64,000 bases of DNA from Rhodoferax sp. (GCF_025354435.1 NZ_JANXMU010000008.1:1-64000), one strand, 5' to 3'. Shown: positions 18,505 to 27,712, counted from the first letter of the stretch. Numbers and translations: made by a program. The notes: generated by a model not told the origin, from the letters alone.

Positions 18505-19983
18505 ATGACCACCATGACCTCCCCCCTGGCCCTGCTGAACGACCCCACCCTGCTCCAAACCGACGGCCTGATAGGTGCCGAATGGGCCAGCTCGGCGCAG
18601 CGCTTCACAGTCCACGACCCCGCCACCGGCCTGCCGTTGGCCGAAGTGGCCAACCTCGACGCCACCCACGCGCTGCAGGCCGTGGCCGCCGCCGAAGCCG
18701 CAGGCCCCACCTGGCGCGCCCGCCCCGCCAAGGAACGCGCCAGCCTGATGCTGCGCTGGTTCCATCTGATCCACCAGCACGCCGACGACCTGGCCCGGCT
18801 GATGACCGCCGAGCAGGGCAAGCCCCTGGCCGAATCGCGCGGCGAAGTGGCCTTTGGTGCCAGCTTCATCGAGTGGTTTGCCGAGGAGTCTCGGCGCATC
18901 TACGGCGAGACCATCCCCACCACCGACCCCGACAAGCGCTACCTGGTAATCCGCCAGCCCATCGGCGTGTGCGCGGCCATCACGCCGTGGAACTTCCCCA
19001 TCGCCATGGTCACCCGCAAGCTGGCCCCGGCGCTGGCCGCGGGCTGCACCGTGGTGCTCAAGCCCGCCGAGCAAACCCCGCTGTGCGCGCTGGCGCTGGC
19101 CGAACTGGCGCAGCGCGCCGGTCTGCCGCCCGGGGTCATCAACGTGGTGCCTGGCGACGGTGCCAACTCCATCGCCATTGGCCGCGCCTGGTGCGAAAGC
19201 GATGCCGTGCGCCACCTGTCGTTCACCGGCAGCACCGAGGTCGGCCGCATTCTCATGCGCCAGTGCGCGCCCAGCATCAAAAAGCTGTCGCTGGAACTGG
19301 GCGGCAACGCGCCCTTCATCGTCTTCGACGATGCCGACCTGGATGCTGCCGTGGAAGGTGCCATGGCCAGCAAATACCGCAACGCCGGGCAAACCTGCGT
19401 CTGCGCCAACCGCTTTTACGTGCAGGACGGCGTGTACGACGCTTTTGTGGACAAACTCGCCGCCAAGGCCCGCGCCATCCAGGTCGGCAACGGCTTCGAC
19501 GCCGGCGTGCAGCAAGGCCCGCTGATCGATGCCGACGCGCTGGCCAAGGTGGAAGCCCATGTGCAGGACGCACTGGCCCTGGGCGCACGCCTGGTCTGCG
19601 GAGGCGAACGCGTGGGCGAGCGCAGCTACGCCCCCACGGTGCTGGCCGATGCCACGGCCGCCATGCTGTGCGCGCGCGAGGAAACCTTTGGCCCCATGGC
19701 CCCGGTGTTCCGCTTCCACACCGAGGCCGAGGTCATCGCCCTGGCCAACGCCACCGAGGCCGGGCTGGCCAGCTACTTCTACAGCCGCGACATTGGCCGC
19801 ATCTTCCGCGTGGGCGAGGCGCTGGAGTACGGCATGGTGGGGGTCAACACCGGGCTGATCTCCACCGCCGAAGTGCCGTTTGGCGGTGTCAAGCAGTCCG
19901 GCCTGGGCCGCGAAGGCTCGCGCCACGGCATGGACGACTACGTGGAATTGAAATACCTGTGCCTGGCGGGCATGGCATCCTAG
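18505..19983 (+). CDS. NAD(P)-dependent aldehyde dehydrogenase (GabD-like)
   Basis: 492 aa. The sequence follows succinate-semialdehyde dehydrogenase GabD closely: PWNFPIAMVTRKLAPALAAG, catalytic Glu in LSLELGGNAPFIVFDDADLD, catalytic Cys in NAGQTCVCANRFYVQ and the C-terminal EVPFGGVKQSGLGREG. In this operon the likely substrate is the aldehyde released by the aldolase (glycolaldehyde, lactaldehyde or a longer semialdehyde). A true succinate-semialdehyde role is less supported because no GABA gene is nearby. The start may be at 18505 or at the second ATG nine bases later. Confidence 0.92.
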   Translation: MTTMTSPLALLNDPTLLQTDGLIGAEWASSAQRFTVHDPATGLPLAEVANLDATHALQAVAAAEAAGPTWRARPAKERASLMLRWFHLIHQHADDLARLMTAEQGKPLAESRGEVAFGASFIEWFAEESRRIYGETIPTTDPDKRYLVIRQPIGVCAAITPWNFPIAMVTRKLAPALAAGCTVVLKPAEQTPLCALALAELAQRAGLPPGVINVVPGDGANSIAIGRAWCESDAVRHLSFTGSTEVGRILMRQCAPSIKKLSLELGGNAPFIVFDDADLDAAVEGAMASKYRNAGQTCVCANRFYVQDGVYDAFVDKLAAKARAIQVGNGFDAGVQQGPLIDADALAKVEAHVQDALALGARLVCGGERVGERSYAPTVLADATAAMLCAREETFGPMAPVFRFHTEAEVIALANATEAGLASYFYSRDIGRIFRVGEALEYGMVGVNTGLISTAEVPFGGVKQSGLGREGSRHGMDDYVELKYLCLAGMAS

Positions 19984-19987
19984 GCCT

Positions 19988-20755
19988 ATGACGCTGCCCC
20001 AGCACCTGCTGTTCCTGCTGTGTGCCGCCACCGCAGGCTATGTCCAGAACCTCACCGGCTTCGCCTTCGGGCTGGTGCTGCTGGGCCTGGTGGGCTTGCT
20101 GGGTGTGGCCTCTATTGGCGATGTGGCCAATGTGGTCAGCGTGCTGACGCTGGTCAACGCCGTCGTGCTGTTCTGCGCCACCCGGCCGAAGTTCGAGACC
20201 CGCATCCTGCTGCCTGCGCTGGCGGCCAGCCAGGTGGGTGTGGTGGCTGGCGTGCTACTGGTGAACTGGCTCAGCAGCAGCCTGGTGGTGGTGCTGAGCT
20301 TGCTGCTGGGCCTGACCATCATTGCCTGCGCCAGCATGCTGGCCCGCACGGCACAGGCACAGCTGCAGCGTTCGTCCACCACCAGTTTCATGGCAGTGGG
20401 GGCGGTATCCGGGGTGCTGGGCGGGCTGTTTTCTACCGCCGGGCCGCCGCTGGTGTACCACCTGTACCGGCAACCCCTGCCCATGCGCGCCATCCGCGAC
20501 ACTCTGGTGGCCATCTTTGCCGCCAACGCCGTGCTGCGCCTGTGCATGATGGTGCCCACCGGGCATGTCAGCAGCAACGCCCTGCTGTTGAGCCTGGAAA
20601 CGGTGCCGCTGGTGCTGCTGCAAACCTACTGGATGGCGAACCACCCGTCACGCCTGCAGCCCGCCACGGTCAAACGCATCGTCTGCCTATTGCTGGCGCT
20701 GGTGGGTTTCAGCCTGGTGGCATCGTCTTTGCACGCCCTGCACTTTTTTAAATAA
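19988..20755 (+). CDS. TauE/SafE-family membrane permease
   Basis: 255 aa with about seven to eight hydrophobic helices. The TauE/SafE (UPF0721) fold is suggested by NLTGFAFGLVLLGLVGLLGV, the duplicated domain with GAVSGVLGGLFSTAGPPLVY and the helix-breaking prolines. Proteins of this family move organic anions, often sulfonates or sulfoacetate. As last gene of the operon it could export or import an acidic product such as glycolate, which is inference only. A dispersed repeat follows and probably marks the operon end. Confidence 0.82.
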   Translation: MTLPQHLLFLLCAATAGYVQNLTGFAFGLVLLGLVGLLGVASIGDVANVVSVLTLVNAVVLFCATRPKFETRILLPALAASQVGVVAGVLLVNWLSSSLVVVLSLLLGLTIIACASMLARTAQAQLQRSSTTSFMAVGAVSGVLGGLFSTAGPPLVYHLYRQPLPMRAIRDTLVAIFAANAVLRLCMMVPTGHVSSNALLLSLETVPLVLLQTYWMANHPSRLQPATVKRIVCLLLALVGFSLVASSLHALHFFK

Positions 20756-20761
20756 AACAGG

Positions 20762-20815
20762 GCTATAGCGCTTACTCCGTCTACGCTAGTAGCTATTATT
20801 TTTGTAGCAAACCTG
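20762..20815. repeat. Dispersed intergenic repeat, copy 2 (inverted orientation)
   Basis: TAGCGCTTACTCCG then CTACGCTAGTAGCTATT, ending GTAGCAAACCTG. It separates the convergent TauE/SafE gene and the PEP-CTERM esterase gene and overlaps the last codons of the latter. Confidence 0.7.
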
Positions 20816-22214
20816 TTTTGCGGCGCTGCAAGCCGCCCATCACACCCAAGCCCAACAGCACCAGTGCCAGACTTTCAGGCTCGGGGATTTGCTGTTGGGT
20901 GAAGGTGGCACCCAGGTCGGCATCGCTGAGGGCGAAGACGAAGATCTTGTTGTCGCCCGAGGTGCCCGGCACAAAGTCGTTGTCATTGGCCACGTACAGG
21001 GTGTGCGACAGCACACCGTTCAGCGTGATGTCCTCGCCAAACGCCAAGCCTTCTATTTTGGACGGGATCTGGTCGGCGGTGATGCCGTTGGCGGTGAGCA
21101 CATTCACCAGGTCCAGCACCAGGGTTTTCTTGACCGCAGCGGTTTTCAGTGCCGTTTGGTCGGCGCTGGAGCCGGTGAGGTTGGTCACGTCGGTGGCACC
21201 GTCCAGGTCGATGCGAAAGAGTTGCTTGACCACGGCGATGCTGCCGTCGCCCAGGCCCTTGCCGTCGCGCTCGTCCACCAGGAACTGGTGGTTGTTCAGC
21301 GCCACGATCTCGCTCACACCGGAGCCAGTGGTGAGCTGGTAGGCATATTCGTGCGTCACGCCGGTGGCGATGTCGATGGTGACGATGCGCACCACCTTGT
21401 TTTTATCCTGCTCCAGCGAGGCCTGCATGATGCCCACCAGCATGGTGCCATCGGGCGAAATCGCCAGGCCTTCCATGCCCTTGTTGGTCACGCGGCCGGT
21501 GGCGTTGCCAGCGATTTCCACCGCGCCCCGGGCGCTGAGGGTGCTGATGGCCAGATTCGTGGGCAGGGCAAAGCTCTTGATGCGCTGGCCGGTGGCACGG
21601 TCGAACTGGTAGACGTAAGGGCCGTATTCGTCCGAGATGAACACGCTCTTGCCGTCCTTGGACACGCGCACCGCCTCAGGGTCGAGCCGGGCGTTGTTCG
21701 GGTTGGTCGAGGTCTTGCTGGCATCGAAATTGTCCGAACGGCCGGTGAAGTAGCTGACGCTGGCGGTGTTTTGCGCCGGCGCGCCACTGGGCAGACCTGC
21801 CGCCGTGCCGGTGCCGTAGACCAGCGGGGTAGCGCTGCTGAGCAGCGTGGTGGCGGTGAGCGTGGGGGTCAGGGTGTACGGCAGGTTGCCCGAGGCGGTA
21901 GCCACCAAGTCCAGCTTCAGGGTCTGGAAGCGCGAGATGTAGGACGTAGTGTCGTCCACCTGGCTGTTGTAAGCGGTGGCGTTGGGGCCCCGGTCGGGCG
22001 TGGCCACAAAGGTGTTGCCACCAGCCCAGGCCAGGCCGGAACCCAGGCCACCCAGCACGTTGCCGGCCAGGCCGTTTTCCAGGGTGCCGGTAAGGCCCGA
22101 CAGGTCGGACGTGCCACCCAGGGTGCCGATGGCGATCAGCGTGGGCGTGGCCTGTGCGGCCGTGGCGGCAAACAACGAGGCAATAACGAGCGAGAGGATA
22201 GAGGTGCGGTGCAT
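20796..22214 (-). CDS. Phytase-like esterase with PEP-CTERM sorting signal
   Basis: 472 aa. N-terminal signal peptide ends at AATAAQA. The body carries the 'esterase-like activity of phytase' pattern: WAGGNTFVATPDRGPN, FISDEYGPYVYQFD, TNKGMEGLAISPDGTMLVGI and KIEGLAFGEDI, expected to form a calcium-binding propeller. The C-terminus is a textbook PEP-CTERM signal: IPEPESLALVLLGLGVMGGL followed by RRK, which exosortase (EpsH/XrtA) would process on the way to the cell surface or matrix. The exosortase is not in this window. Convergent to the sugar operon and functionally unrelated to it as far as can be seen. Confidence 0.88.
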   Translation of the reverse strand: MHRTSILSLVIASLFAATAAQATPTLIAIGTLGGTSDLSGLTGTLENGLAGNVLGGLGSGLAWAGGNTFVATPDRGPNATAYNSQVDDTTSYISRFQTLKLDLVATASGNLPYTLTPTLTATTLLSSATPLVYGTGTAAGLPSGAPAQNTASVSYFTGRSDNFDASKTSTNPNNARLDPEAVRVSKDGKSVFISDEYGPYVYQFDRATGQRIKSFALPTNLAISTLSARGAVEIAGNATGRVTNKGMEGLAISPDGTMLVGIMQASLEQDKNKVVRIVTIDIATGVTHEYAYQLTTGSGVSEIVALNNHQFLVDERDGKGLGDGSIAVVKQLFRIDLDGATDVTNLTGSSADQTALKTAAVKKTLVLDLVNVLTANGITADQIPSKIEGLAFGEDITLNGVLSHTLYVANDNDFVPGTSGDNKIFVFALSDADLGATFTQQQIPEPESLALVLLGLGVMGGLQRRKTGLLQK

Positions 22215-22310
22215 GGTGCGTGGGGTTGGTTTATACCCGCAAAGACGCTGCGGGCCAACCCGGTAGCGTAAGCACCTACCGTGACGGTGTGATGACGCTG
22301 TATGGACCTG

Positions 22311-23168
22311 TTACTGCCGCGCCGTGCGCACATTGCCCGGCAGCGTGCCGGGGTGGCTGGTACGAAACGGGTTGATGTCCAGCCCGCCGCGGCGGGTGTA
22401 GCGGGCGTACACCGTCAGCTTGATGGGCTGGCAGCGGGTCCACAGCTCCATAAAGATGCGCTCCACGCACTGCTCGTGGAATTCGTTGTGGTTGCGGAAG
22501 CTCACCAGGTATTTCAGAAGCCCGGCCTGGTCGATCTGCGGGCCGGTGTAGCTGATCTGCACGCTACCCCAGTCGGGCTGGCCGGTGACCAGGCAGTTGC
22601 TTTTCAGCAGGTTGCTAGTCAGCACCTCGGACACCGGAGCTTCGTCTTGCGTAGCGCTGAGCAGCGTGGGGTCGGGGCTGTAGGTGTCGAAGTCCATGTC
22701 GAGCCGGTCCAGGCTCAGGCCGTCCAGTTCGTGCACCGGTTCGCGGTCGAACATCTCGGGCAGCAGGATGCGCACGCCAACGCTGGCCGGTGTGTCGCTG
22801 CCGCGCCAGGCGGCTTCGCTGATGTCGGTGCGGATGCGGGCCTGTACGGCGGCGGCATCGGCAAAGCGGGTGTTGTTGAAGCTGTTCAGGTAGAGCTTGA
22901 AGGACTTGCTCTCGATGATGTTGGGGGTTTCACAGGGCACGGTGATGTGGGCCAGCGCCACCTGCGGCTTGCCGCGTAAGTTCAACCAGCTCAGCTCGAA
23001 GGCTGTCCATAGGTCAGCCCCGAAAAATGGCGTGGCTTTATCGGCCAGGCCGATTTCGGCCCGCTTGGTGGCGCGCGGAATGGGAAACAGCAGCGAGGCA
23101 TCGTACTGGTCGATGTAGGCCGAGCTTTTGCCCAGCTGGGACTGGTCGGGGGTGTTGGCGTTGCTCAC
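22311..23168 (-). CDS. queF: NADPH-dependent 7-cyano-7-deazaguanine reductase
   Basis: 285 aa, the long two-domain QueF of E. coli type. The active-site cysteine segment is [13 protein letters not shown] with the preceding [11 protein letters not shown], and the second half has [20 protein letters not shown] and [14 protein letters not shown] with the substrate Glu and His residues. It reduces the nitrile preQ0 to the amine preQ1 in queuosine synthesis for tRNA. A dispersed repeat precedes it; no preQ1 riboswitch was visible in the short upstream gap. Confidence 0.95.
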   Translation of the reverse strand: MSNANTPDQSQLGKSSAYIDQYDASLLFPIPRATKRAEIGLADKATPFFGADLWTAFELSWLNLRGKPQVALAHITVPCETPNIIESKSFKLYLNSFNNTRFADAAAVQARIRTDISEAAWRGSDTPASVGVRILLPEMFDREPVHELDGLSLDRLDMDFDTYSPDPTLLSATQDEAPVSEVLTSNLLKSNCLVTGQPDWGSVQISYTGPQIDQAGLLKYLVSFRNHNEFHEQCVERIFMELWTRCQPIKLTVYARYTRRGGLDINPFRTSHPGTLPGNVRTARQ

Positions 23169-23177
23169 AGGAGTTTA

Positions 23178-23230
23178 CTCTTTATTTGATAGCTACTAGC
23201 GTAGATGGAATATGCGCTAGAAGCCAATTT
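23178..23230. repeat. Dispersed intergenic repeat, copy 3
   Basis: TTTGATAGCTACTAGCGTAG, then ATATGCGCTAGAAGCCAATT. It fills the 64-bp gap between queF and the oxygenase gene, both on the minus strand. Confidence 0.7.
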
Positions 23231-23232
23231 GA

Positions 23233-24099
23233 CTAATTAAATTCGTTTTCTCTTAACCACTTGGTGGCAATCCACTTTTCGCCCGCCAGCACCGGCGCGC
23301 CGCCGTGCAGGCTTTGGGTGCTGGGGTGGGGCCGGTCGTAGCTGAAGAATACGGCGTTACCGCGCTGTGGGGCCACTTCGAGCTGCACATCGGGGAAGAT
23401 GGTGGCCCCGCCCTGTTCGGGGGCCTGCAGGTAGATGATCAGCGTGGCCACGCGCTGGCCGCCGCGCTCCAGAATGCGGGGCGTACCCGGCTCGTGCGGT
23501 TCAAAGTAATCGTAGTGCGGCTTGTACTGCGCGCCTGGCTGGTACTGCAGCACCTGCAGGCCTTCGCCGTTGACCTCGGGCCAGTCCAACAGCCGCGCGA
23601 TGCGGGCCTCGATGCGCTGGACCAGCGGGTTCTCGCCGCGGCGGAAAAACATGCCCTCGCTGGTGCGGTCCACATGCACTTCTTCACCGCCGCTTTGGGT
23701 TTCTACCGTGAGCGAGCGGCTCAGGCGCGGGCGGGCCAGGTCCACCAGCGCGGTGCATTCCTCGTCTCTGAGCAAACCGCCCAGCACCACCAGCCGGGGC
23801 ATGCGCATGACCGACAGCACGGCCACCTGGCGGTCACCTGCATCCAGCCACAGAGGCGCGCCGTCGAGTGCGGGGCTGGGCACGGGCACGGCGGCGGGCC
23901 GTTGCGCCTGCAGGCTGCGGTCTTGCAAGTGCGCGGTCAAGGTGGCTTCCAGTGCGGCAATGGCCACGTCCTCGTCCCAGCCCGAGGCCCGCATGGATGC
24001 CAGCACCACGTCGGGCGCAAACCCGGCCTCGGCCTGCTCGATGATCCATTTGCGCAGGGCGGGTGTGGCGGCTTGCGCAGGCGCACCGGGTTTAGCCAT
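23233..24099 (-). CDS. Prolyl-4-hydroxylase-like 2OG-Fe(II) oxygenase
   Basis: 288 aa from the ATG at 24099 (MAKPGAPAQ). The C-terminal half is a P4Hc dioxygenase: LQYQPGAQYKPHYDYFEPH gives the HxD iron ligands, ATLIIYLQAPEQGGATIFP the core strand, and AVFFSYD plus HGGAPVLAGEKWIATKWLRE the distal His and the 2-oxoglutarate-binding Lys. The N-terminal ~100 residues are helical with no family I recognise. The substrate is unknown. It overlaps the yaaA gene by 8 bp, so both are coupled. Confidence 0.9.
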   Translation of the reverse strand: MAKPGAPAQAATPALRKWIIEQAEAGFAPDVVLASMRASGWDEDVAIAALEATLTAHLQDRSLQAQRPAAVPVPSPALDGAPLWLDAGDRQVAVLSVMRMPRLVVLGGLLRDEECTALVDLARPRLSRSLTVETQSGGEEVHVDRTSEGMFFRRGENPLVQRIEARIARLLDWPEVNGEGLQVLQYQPGAQYKPHYDYFEPHEPGTPRILERGGQRVATLIIYLQAPEQGGATIFPDVQLEVAPQRGNAVFFSYDRPHPSTQSLHGGAPVLAGEKWIATKWLRENEFN

Positions 24100-24877
24100 G
24101 GGCAGCTCCGCTGCGGCGAAACACCAGCCGCTCGGGCGCGGAGACGGCAGCGGCAAAGCCATAGCCCTCCAGGTTGAAACCCTGCAATTGCTGGGGCAGG
24201 CTGAGGCGGTGCTCGGCCGCAAACCGGGCCATCAGGCCGCGGGCGCGCTTGGCCATGAAGCTGATAATCTTGTACTGGCCGTTGCTGCGCAACTCTTCAA
24301 ACACGCATTCGACCACCTGGGCCTTGAGCGCCTTGCGGTCTACCACCTTGAAATATTCTTGCGAGGCCAGGTTGACCACCACCGGCGTGGCATCGGCGCG
24401 CAGGCGCTGGTTCAGGTAGTCCGATATCTGCGTGCCCCAGTATTTGTACAGCGTCGCGCCCTGCGGGTTGGCCAGCCGGGTGCCCATCTCCAGCCGGTAC
24501 GGCTGCATCCAGTCCAGCGGGCGCAATACGCCGTACAGGCCACTGAGGATGCACAGGTGGTCTTGCACCCAGGCCAGTGCGTCGGCAGGCAGGGTAGCGG
24601 CATTCAGCCCGCCGTACACATCGCCATTGAAGGCCAGTACGGCTTGTTTGGCGTTCTTGGCAGTGAACTTGGGACTCCAGGCCTGGTAGCGCGCCACGTT
24701 CAGGGCCGACAAGGCATCGCTGAGGTGCATCAGTTCAGAGATTTGCTGGGGCGATTGGGCCCGCAGCAAGGCAATCAATTCGGCCGACTGGGCGGTAAAC
24801 AAAGGCTGTGTGTGCGGCTGGCCCGTGGCGGGCGTTTCAAAATCCAGAGCCTTGGCGGGCGACAACAAAAACAACAT
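24092..24877 (-). CDS. yaaA: Peroxide stress protein YaaA (DUF328)
   Basis: 261 aa from the ATG at 24877. It starts MLFLLSPAKALDFETP, the typical YaaA opening, and has LSALNVARYQAWSP, AVLAFNGDVYGGLNA, LCILSGLYGVLRPLD and NLASQEYFKVVD. YaaA binds DNA and lowers free iron damage during hydrogen peroxide stress in E. coli. An in-frame extension to 25066 lacks family support. It is upstream of, and overlaps, the oxygenase gene. Confidence 0.95.
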   Translation of the reverse strand: MLFLLSPAKALDFETPATGQPHTQPLFTAQSAELIALLRAQSPQQISELMHLSDALSALNVARYQAWSPKFTAKNAKQAVLAFNGDVYGGLNAATLPADALAWVQDHLCILSGLYGVLRPLDWMQPYRLEMGTRLANPQGATLYKYWGTQISDYLNQRLRADATPVVVNLASQEYFKVVDRKALKAQVVECVFEELRSNGQYKIISFMAKRARGLMARFAAEHRLSLPQQLQGFNLEGYGFAAAVSAPERLVFRRSGAAHG

Positions 24878-24933
24878 GGGCAAGCATCCTTTGTCAATGA
24901 TTATCCTTGGACTTGGCGCACCGGCCAGGGCCA

Positions 24934-25672
24934 TCACTGCCTGCCAAGGCCCTGTGCCGCTCTGCGGCTGCGTTTGTTCTCGCGCATCAACGCATCGACC
25001 TGCATCAGCTGGGTGTCGATGTCCGCATGGTTCTGCACGGCCACGTCCAGAATGCCGTAGCTGCAAGTAATGGCGTAGCCGCTTTTGCTGAACTGGTTGC
25101 GCCGCTCCAGGGCGGCCAGCAAGCGCTCGACGATGCGGTGCGTAGGCCCAGAGCTGCAGTCATACAGCAAAGCCACAAACTTGTCGCCCTCCAGCCGGGC
25201 CAGGATATCGGCCCCACGGAAGGTGCGCCGCATCTGTTCGGCAAACGACAACAAGGCCTTGTCACCCTCGGCATAGCCAAAAGACCCGTTGACGGCTCTG
25301 AACCGGTCCAGGCCAAAAAACGCCAGGCTGCAGGCTTTGCTTTCGCGCTCGGCCATGTTCAGCGCATGCTATGCCAGCACCTTGAAGCCGCGCCGGTTGT
25401 ACAGCTTGGTGCGGGGATAGGCAGTGTCCAGTTGGTGGGTAGAGATTTCTTGCTCGGCCATGCTGGCCAAGTCACCCAGCATGCGCAGATCTGCAGGGCT
25501 GAATTCCTTGGGCTGAGGGTCGAGGACGCAGAAGGTATCCAGCACGCTGCCATTTTGTACAACCAGGGGCCAGGGCATAAAAGCGGATCTGCGGGCCGCT
25601 GGTGACCAAGGGGTTATCGGCAAAGCGCAGGTCTTGCAGCGCATCGGGCACCACCATGCCGGAGTCGCTCAA
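24934..25672 (-). pseudogene. Decayed GAF-GGDEF paralogue of the adjacent diguanylate cyclase
   Basis: Reading on the minus strand gives GAF-domain remnants (VVPDALQDLRFADNPLV) from 25672, a frame change near 25560-25580, then VLDTFCVLDPQPKEF and NRRGFKVLA followed by an in-frame TAG at 25369-25371 where the intact neighbour has Gln, then HALNMAERESKA and a GGDEF domain. The catalytic motif reads EGDKF instead of GGDEF, so cyclase activity is lost even without the other lesions. The first ~85 residues of the intact paralogue have no counterpart. It is an old tandem duplicate. A fragment from the ATG at 25356 (140 aa) could still be translated. Confidence 0.85.
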
Positions 25673-25898
25673 TTAGTGCCAGGCACGCCCCTGTGCAAAG
25701 CAGGCAGATTTGCCGTCGGGCCGGATTCTAGAGGCCTGTGCGGGCCTGCAAACGCAGAGCCGCCAAGCCATAGCGGTGGCCAGGGACATCCCATCGGGTC
25801 TGTCCATGCATACCGGCCATGCTGGGGGAAGTGCCAGGACCCTTGCAGGTGCACTCTTTTGCGGAACGTGCCCCCAACGGGCTGCACCGAGTAGGTTT

Positions 25899-26864
25899 TT
25901 ACTGCTGTTTACGGCCGCGTTTGTGCTGGTACATCAGCGCATCCGCCTCGGACAACAGGGCCTCGATGGGTTTCTGGGCATCTAGCGCGATAGGCACGAT
26001 GCCGTAACTGCAGGCAATGGCATAGCCGCTGCTGCTGAACTGGTTGCGCCGCTCCAGAGCTGCCAGCAAGCGGTCCACAATGCTTTGCGCCAGGCCGTGC
26101 GGGCAGTCAAACAGCAGCACCACAAACTCGTCGCCGCCCAGGCGCGACAAGATGTCGGCATCCCGAAAGCTGCGCCGCATCTGGTCGGCAAAGACCACCA
26201 GGGCTTTGTCGCCCTCGGCGTGGCCAAAGTTGTCGTTGATAGCCTTGAACTTGTCCAGATCAAAAAACACCAGCGAGCTCGGCAACGCCTTGCGCACGGC
26301 CAGGTGCAGTGCGTGCTGCGCCAACGCCAAAAACCCACGCCGGTTGTGCAGCCGTGTCAGCTCGTCCAGCGTGGCCAGCTGGTAGGTGGAGATTTCTTGT
26401 TCCACGATGGCGACCAGGTCGCCCATCAGTTGGATGTCTTCGTCGGCAAATGCGCGGGGCTGCGGGTCCAGCAGGCACAGCGTGCCCAGCTTGCTGCCAT
26501 TCAAGGCCCGCAGTGGCCAGCCCGCATAAAACCGCACATAGGGTGGATTGATGACCAGCGGATTGTCAAAAAAACGTTCGTCACTTTTCGCGTCAGGTAC
26601 CAGCAGCAGGCCGTCGCCCAAAATGGCATGGCCGCAAAAGGAAATGTCGCGCGGTGTCTCTTTGTCCGCCAAACCCTGGGCCGACTTGAACCACTGGCGG
26701 TTCTCGTCCACCAGGCTGACCAGCGCAATCGACACCCCAAACATGCGTTTGGCCATGCGGGTCAGCCGGTCGAAGCGCTCTTCGGGCGGGGTGTCGAGCA
26801 GGTCGAGCGAGCGCAAGGTGCCCAGGCGAAAAGGCTCGTCGGATGGGATGGCGGGCTTGATCAT
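25899..26864 (-). CDS. GAF-domain diguanylate cyclase
   Basis: 321 aa. GAF sensor (about residues 20-150; VSIALVSLVDENRQWFKS, RDISFCGHAIL, VRFYAGWPL), then a GGDEF domain with intact catalytic RLGGDEF and the inhibitory I-site RDAD five residues before it. It should make cyclic di-GMP and be feedback-inhibited. No membrane helix, so it is cytoplasmic. The damaged copy at 24934-25672 lies just downstream, separated by about 225 bp without a gene. Confidence 0.93.
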   Translation of the reverse strand: MIKPAIPSDEPFRLGTLRSLDLLDTPPEERFDRLTRMAKRMFGVSIALVSLVDENRQWFKSAQGLADKETPRDISFCGHAILGDGLLLVPDAKSDERFFDNPLVINPPYVRFYAGWPLRALNGSKLGTLCLLDPQPRAFADEDIQLMGDLVAIVEQEISTYQLATLDELTRLHNRRGFLALAQHALHLAVRKALPSSLVFFDLDKFKAINDNFGHAEGDKALVVFADQMRRSFRDADILSRLGGDEFVVLLFDCPHGLAQSIVDRLLAALERRNQFSSSGYAIACSYGIVPIALDAQKPIEALLSEADALMYQHKRGRKQQ

Positions 26865-26951
26865 GGGCGGTCTTTCTGCAAAGAGCGTGTTCAGGTCGCC
26901 ACGGCGTGGCCTGCGATTTATACGCCAATTTACCCGATGCGCCCTGGCCGC

Positions 26952-27467
26952 TCAGTCGGTAAACCAACCCAATCTTTTCAGGTGGATATTCGTCCAACCC
27001 ACATCAAGCTGGCTGTTCTTGATTTCACATGAAGCCGCCTTGCTGGTGTAGCCGCCGTAGGTGTTTTTGGCGTACAGGCTCATGGACAACACGGTGCCTT
27101 CTTTTCGCACATCCTGTACATACGGGGAGCCGGGGTCTTTCAACATCGGCTTGATGAAATTCAGGCACATCTGCGCTTCGCCGTCCAGCGGACTGGCAGC
27201 GGGAGCCGTGGACGCGTTGGGCGGCACGGCAGGGGCAAAAGAGTCCGCCTGGTTGTTGGTTTTGATGGGCGATAGCCGCTCGGGGTCGGGCAGCACCACC
27301 GGGCGGCCTGGGTTGAGCACCTGGCCGCTGCCGGTCGATGGGCAGGCCGGGGTTTGGTAGGTCACTTTGCCGCCAGGAGCCGTGCACTTGTTGACGGCAA
27401 ATGCCTGCCCACAAACCAGCACCAACAGGGCTGTTGCCCATACCGATGTTTTCATTTTTACTTTCAT
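26952..27467 (-). CDS. Periplasmic DUF4124-like hypothetical protein
   Basis: 171 aa (167 if the second ATG at 27455 is used). Signal peptide ends VCGQAFA. The mature start NKCTAPGGKVTYQTPACP is a DUF4124-type segment with paired cysteines. A Pro/Ala linker follows, then a C-terminal region with two cysteines (QMCLNFIKPML, ASCEIKNS) that has no family I know. Neither start has a strong ribosome site. Function unknown; probably a small envelope protein. Confidence 0.65.
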   Translation of the reverse strand: MKVKMKTSVWATALLVLVCGQAFAVNKCTAPGGKVTYQTPACPSTGSGQVLNPGRPVVLPDPERLSPIKTNNQADSFAPAVPPNASTAPAASPLDGEAQMCLNFIKPMLKDPGSPYVQDVRKEGTVLSMSLYAKNTYGGYTSKAASCEIKNSQLDVGWTNIHLKRLGWFTD

Positions 27468-27597
27468 CTAAGTGTTGCGGGCGGCAGGCAGTGCGTGCAA
27501 CCAACACACACACGCAACACCTGGTACGGAACCTGGTTGCCAGGGCCCCAAGCTGCCACCGGGCGATCCTACCGCGATCCTGTAAATTTAATAAAAA

Positions 27598-27652
27598 AAG
27601 GCCTCTAGCGCATATAGCGCCTACATAATTAGCTATAAATAAAATAGCAACT
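27598..27652. repeat. Dispersed intergenic repeat, copy 4
   Basis: GGCCTCTAGCGCATATAGCG then TAATTAGCTATAAATAAAATAGC. It lies in the 245-bp gap before valS. The rest of the gap (27468-27597) shows no gene; the valS promoter should be here but no confident -35/-10 pair was seen. Confidence 0.7.
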
Positions 27653-27712
27653 CAGAAGCCACCACCCCCGCCCGGTAAAATCGCTCCCTCCCAGAAAGAA
27701 CCCCGATAGACC

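Noticed and set aside
17455-20031. Open frame of about 850 codons on the minus strand
   Set aside because: Antisense to lactonase, SDR and aldehyde dehydrogenase genes, each with intact catalytic motifs; composition is that of a shadow frame.
23169-23232. preQ1 riboswitch linked to queF
   Set aside because: The gap upstream of queF is only 64 bp and is filled by a dispersed repeat; no preQ1-type loop was seen.
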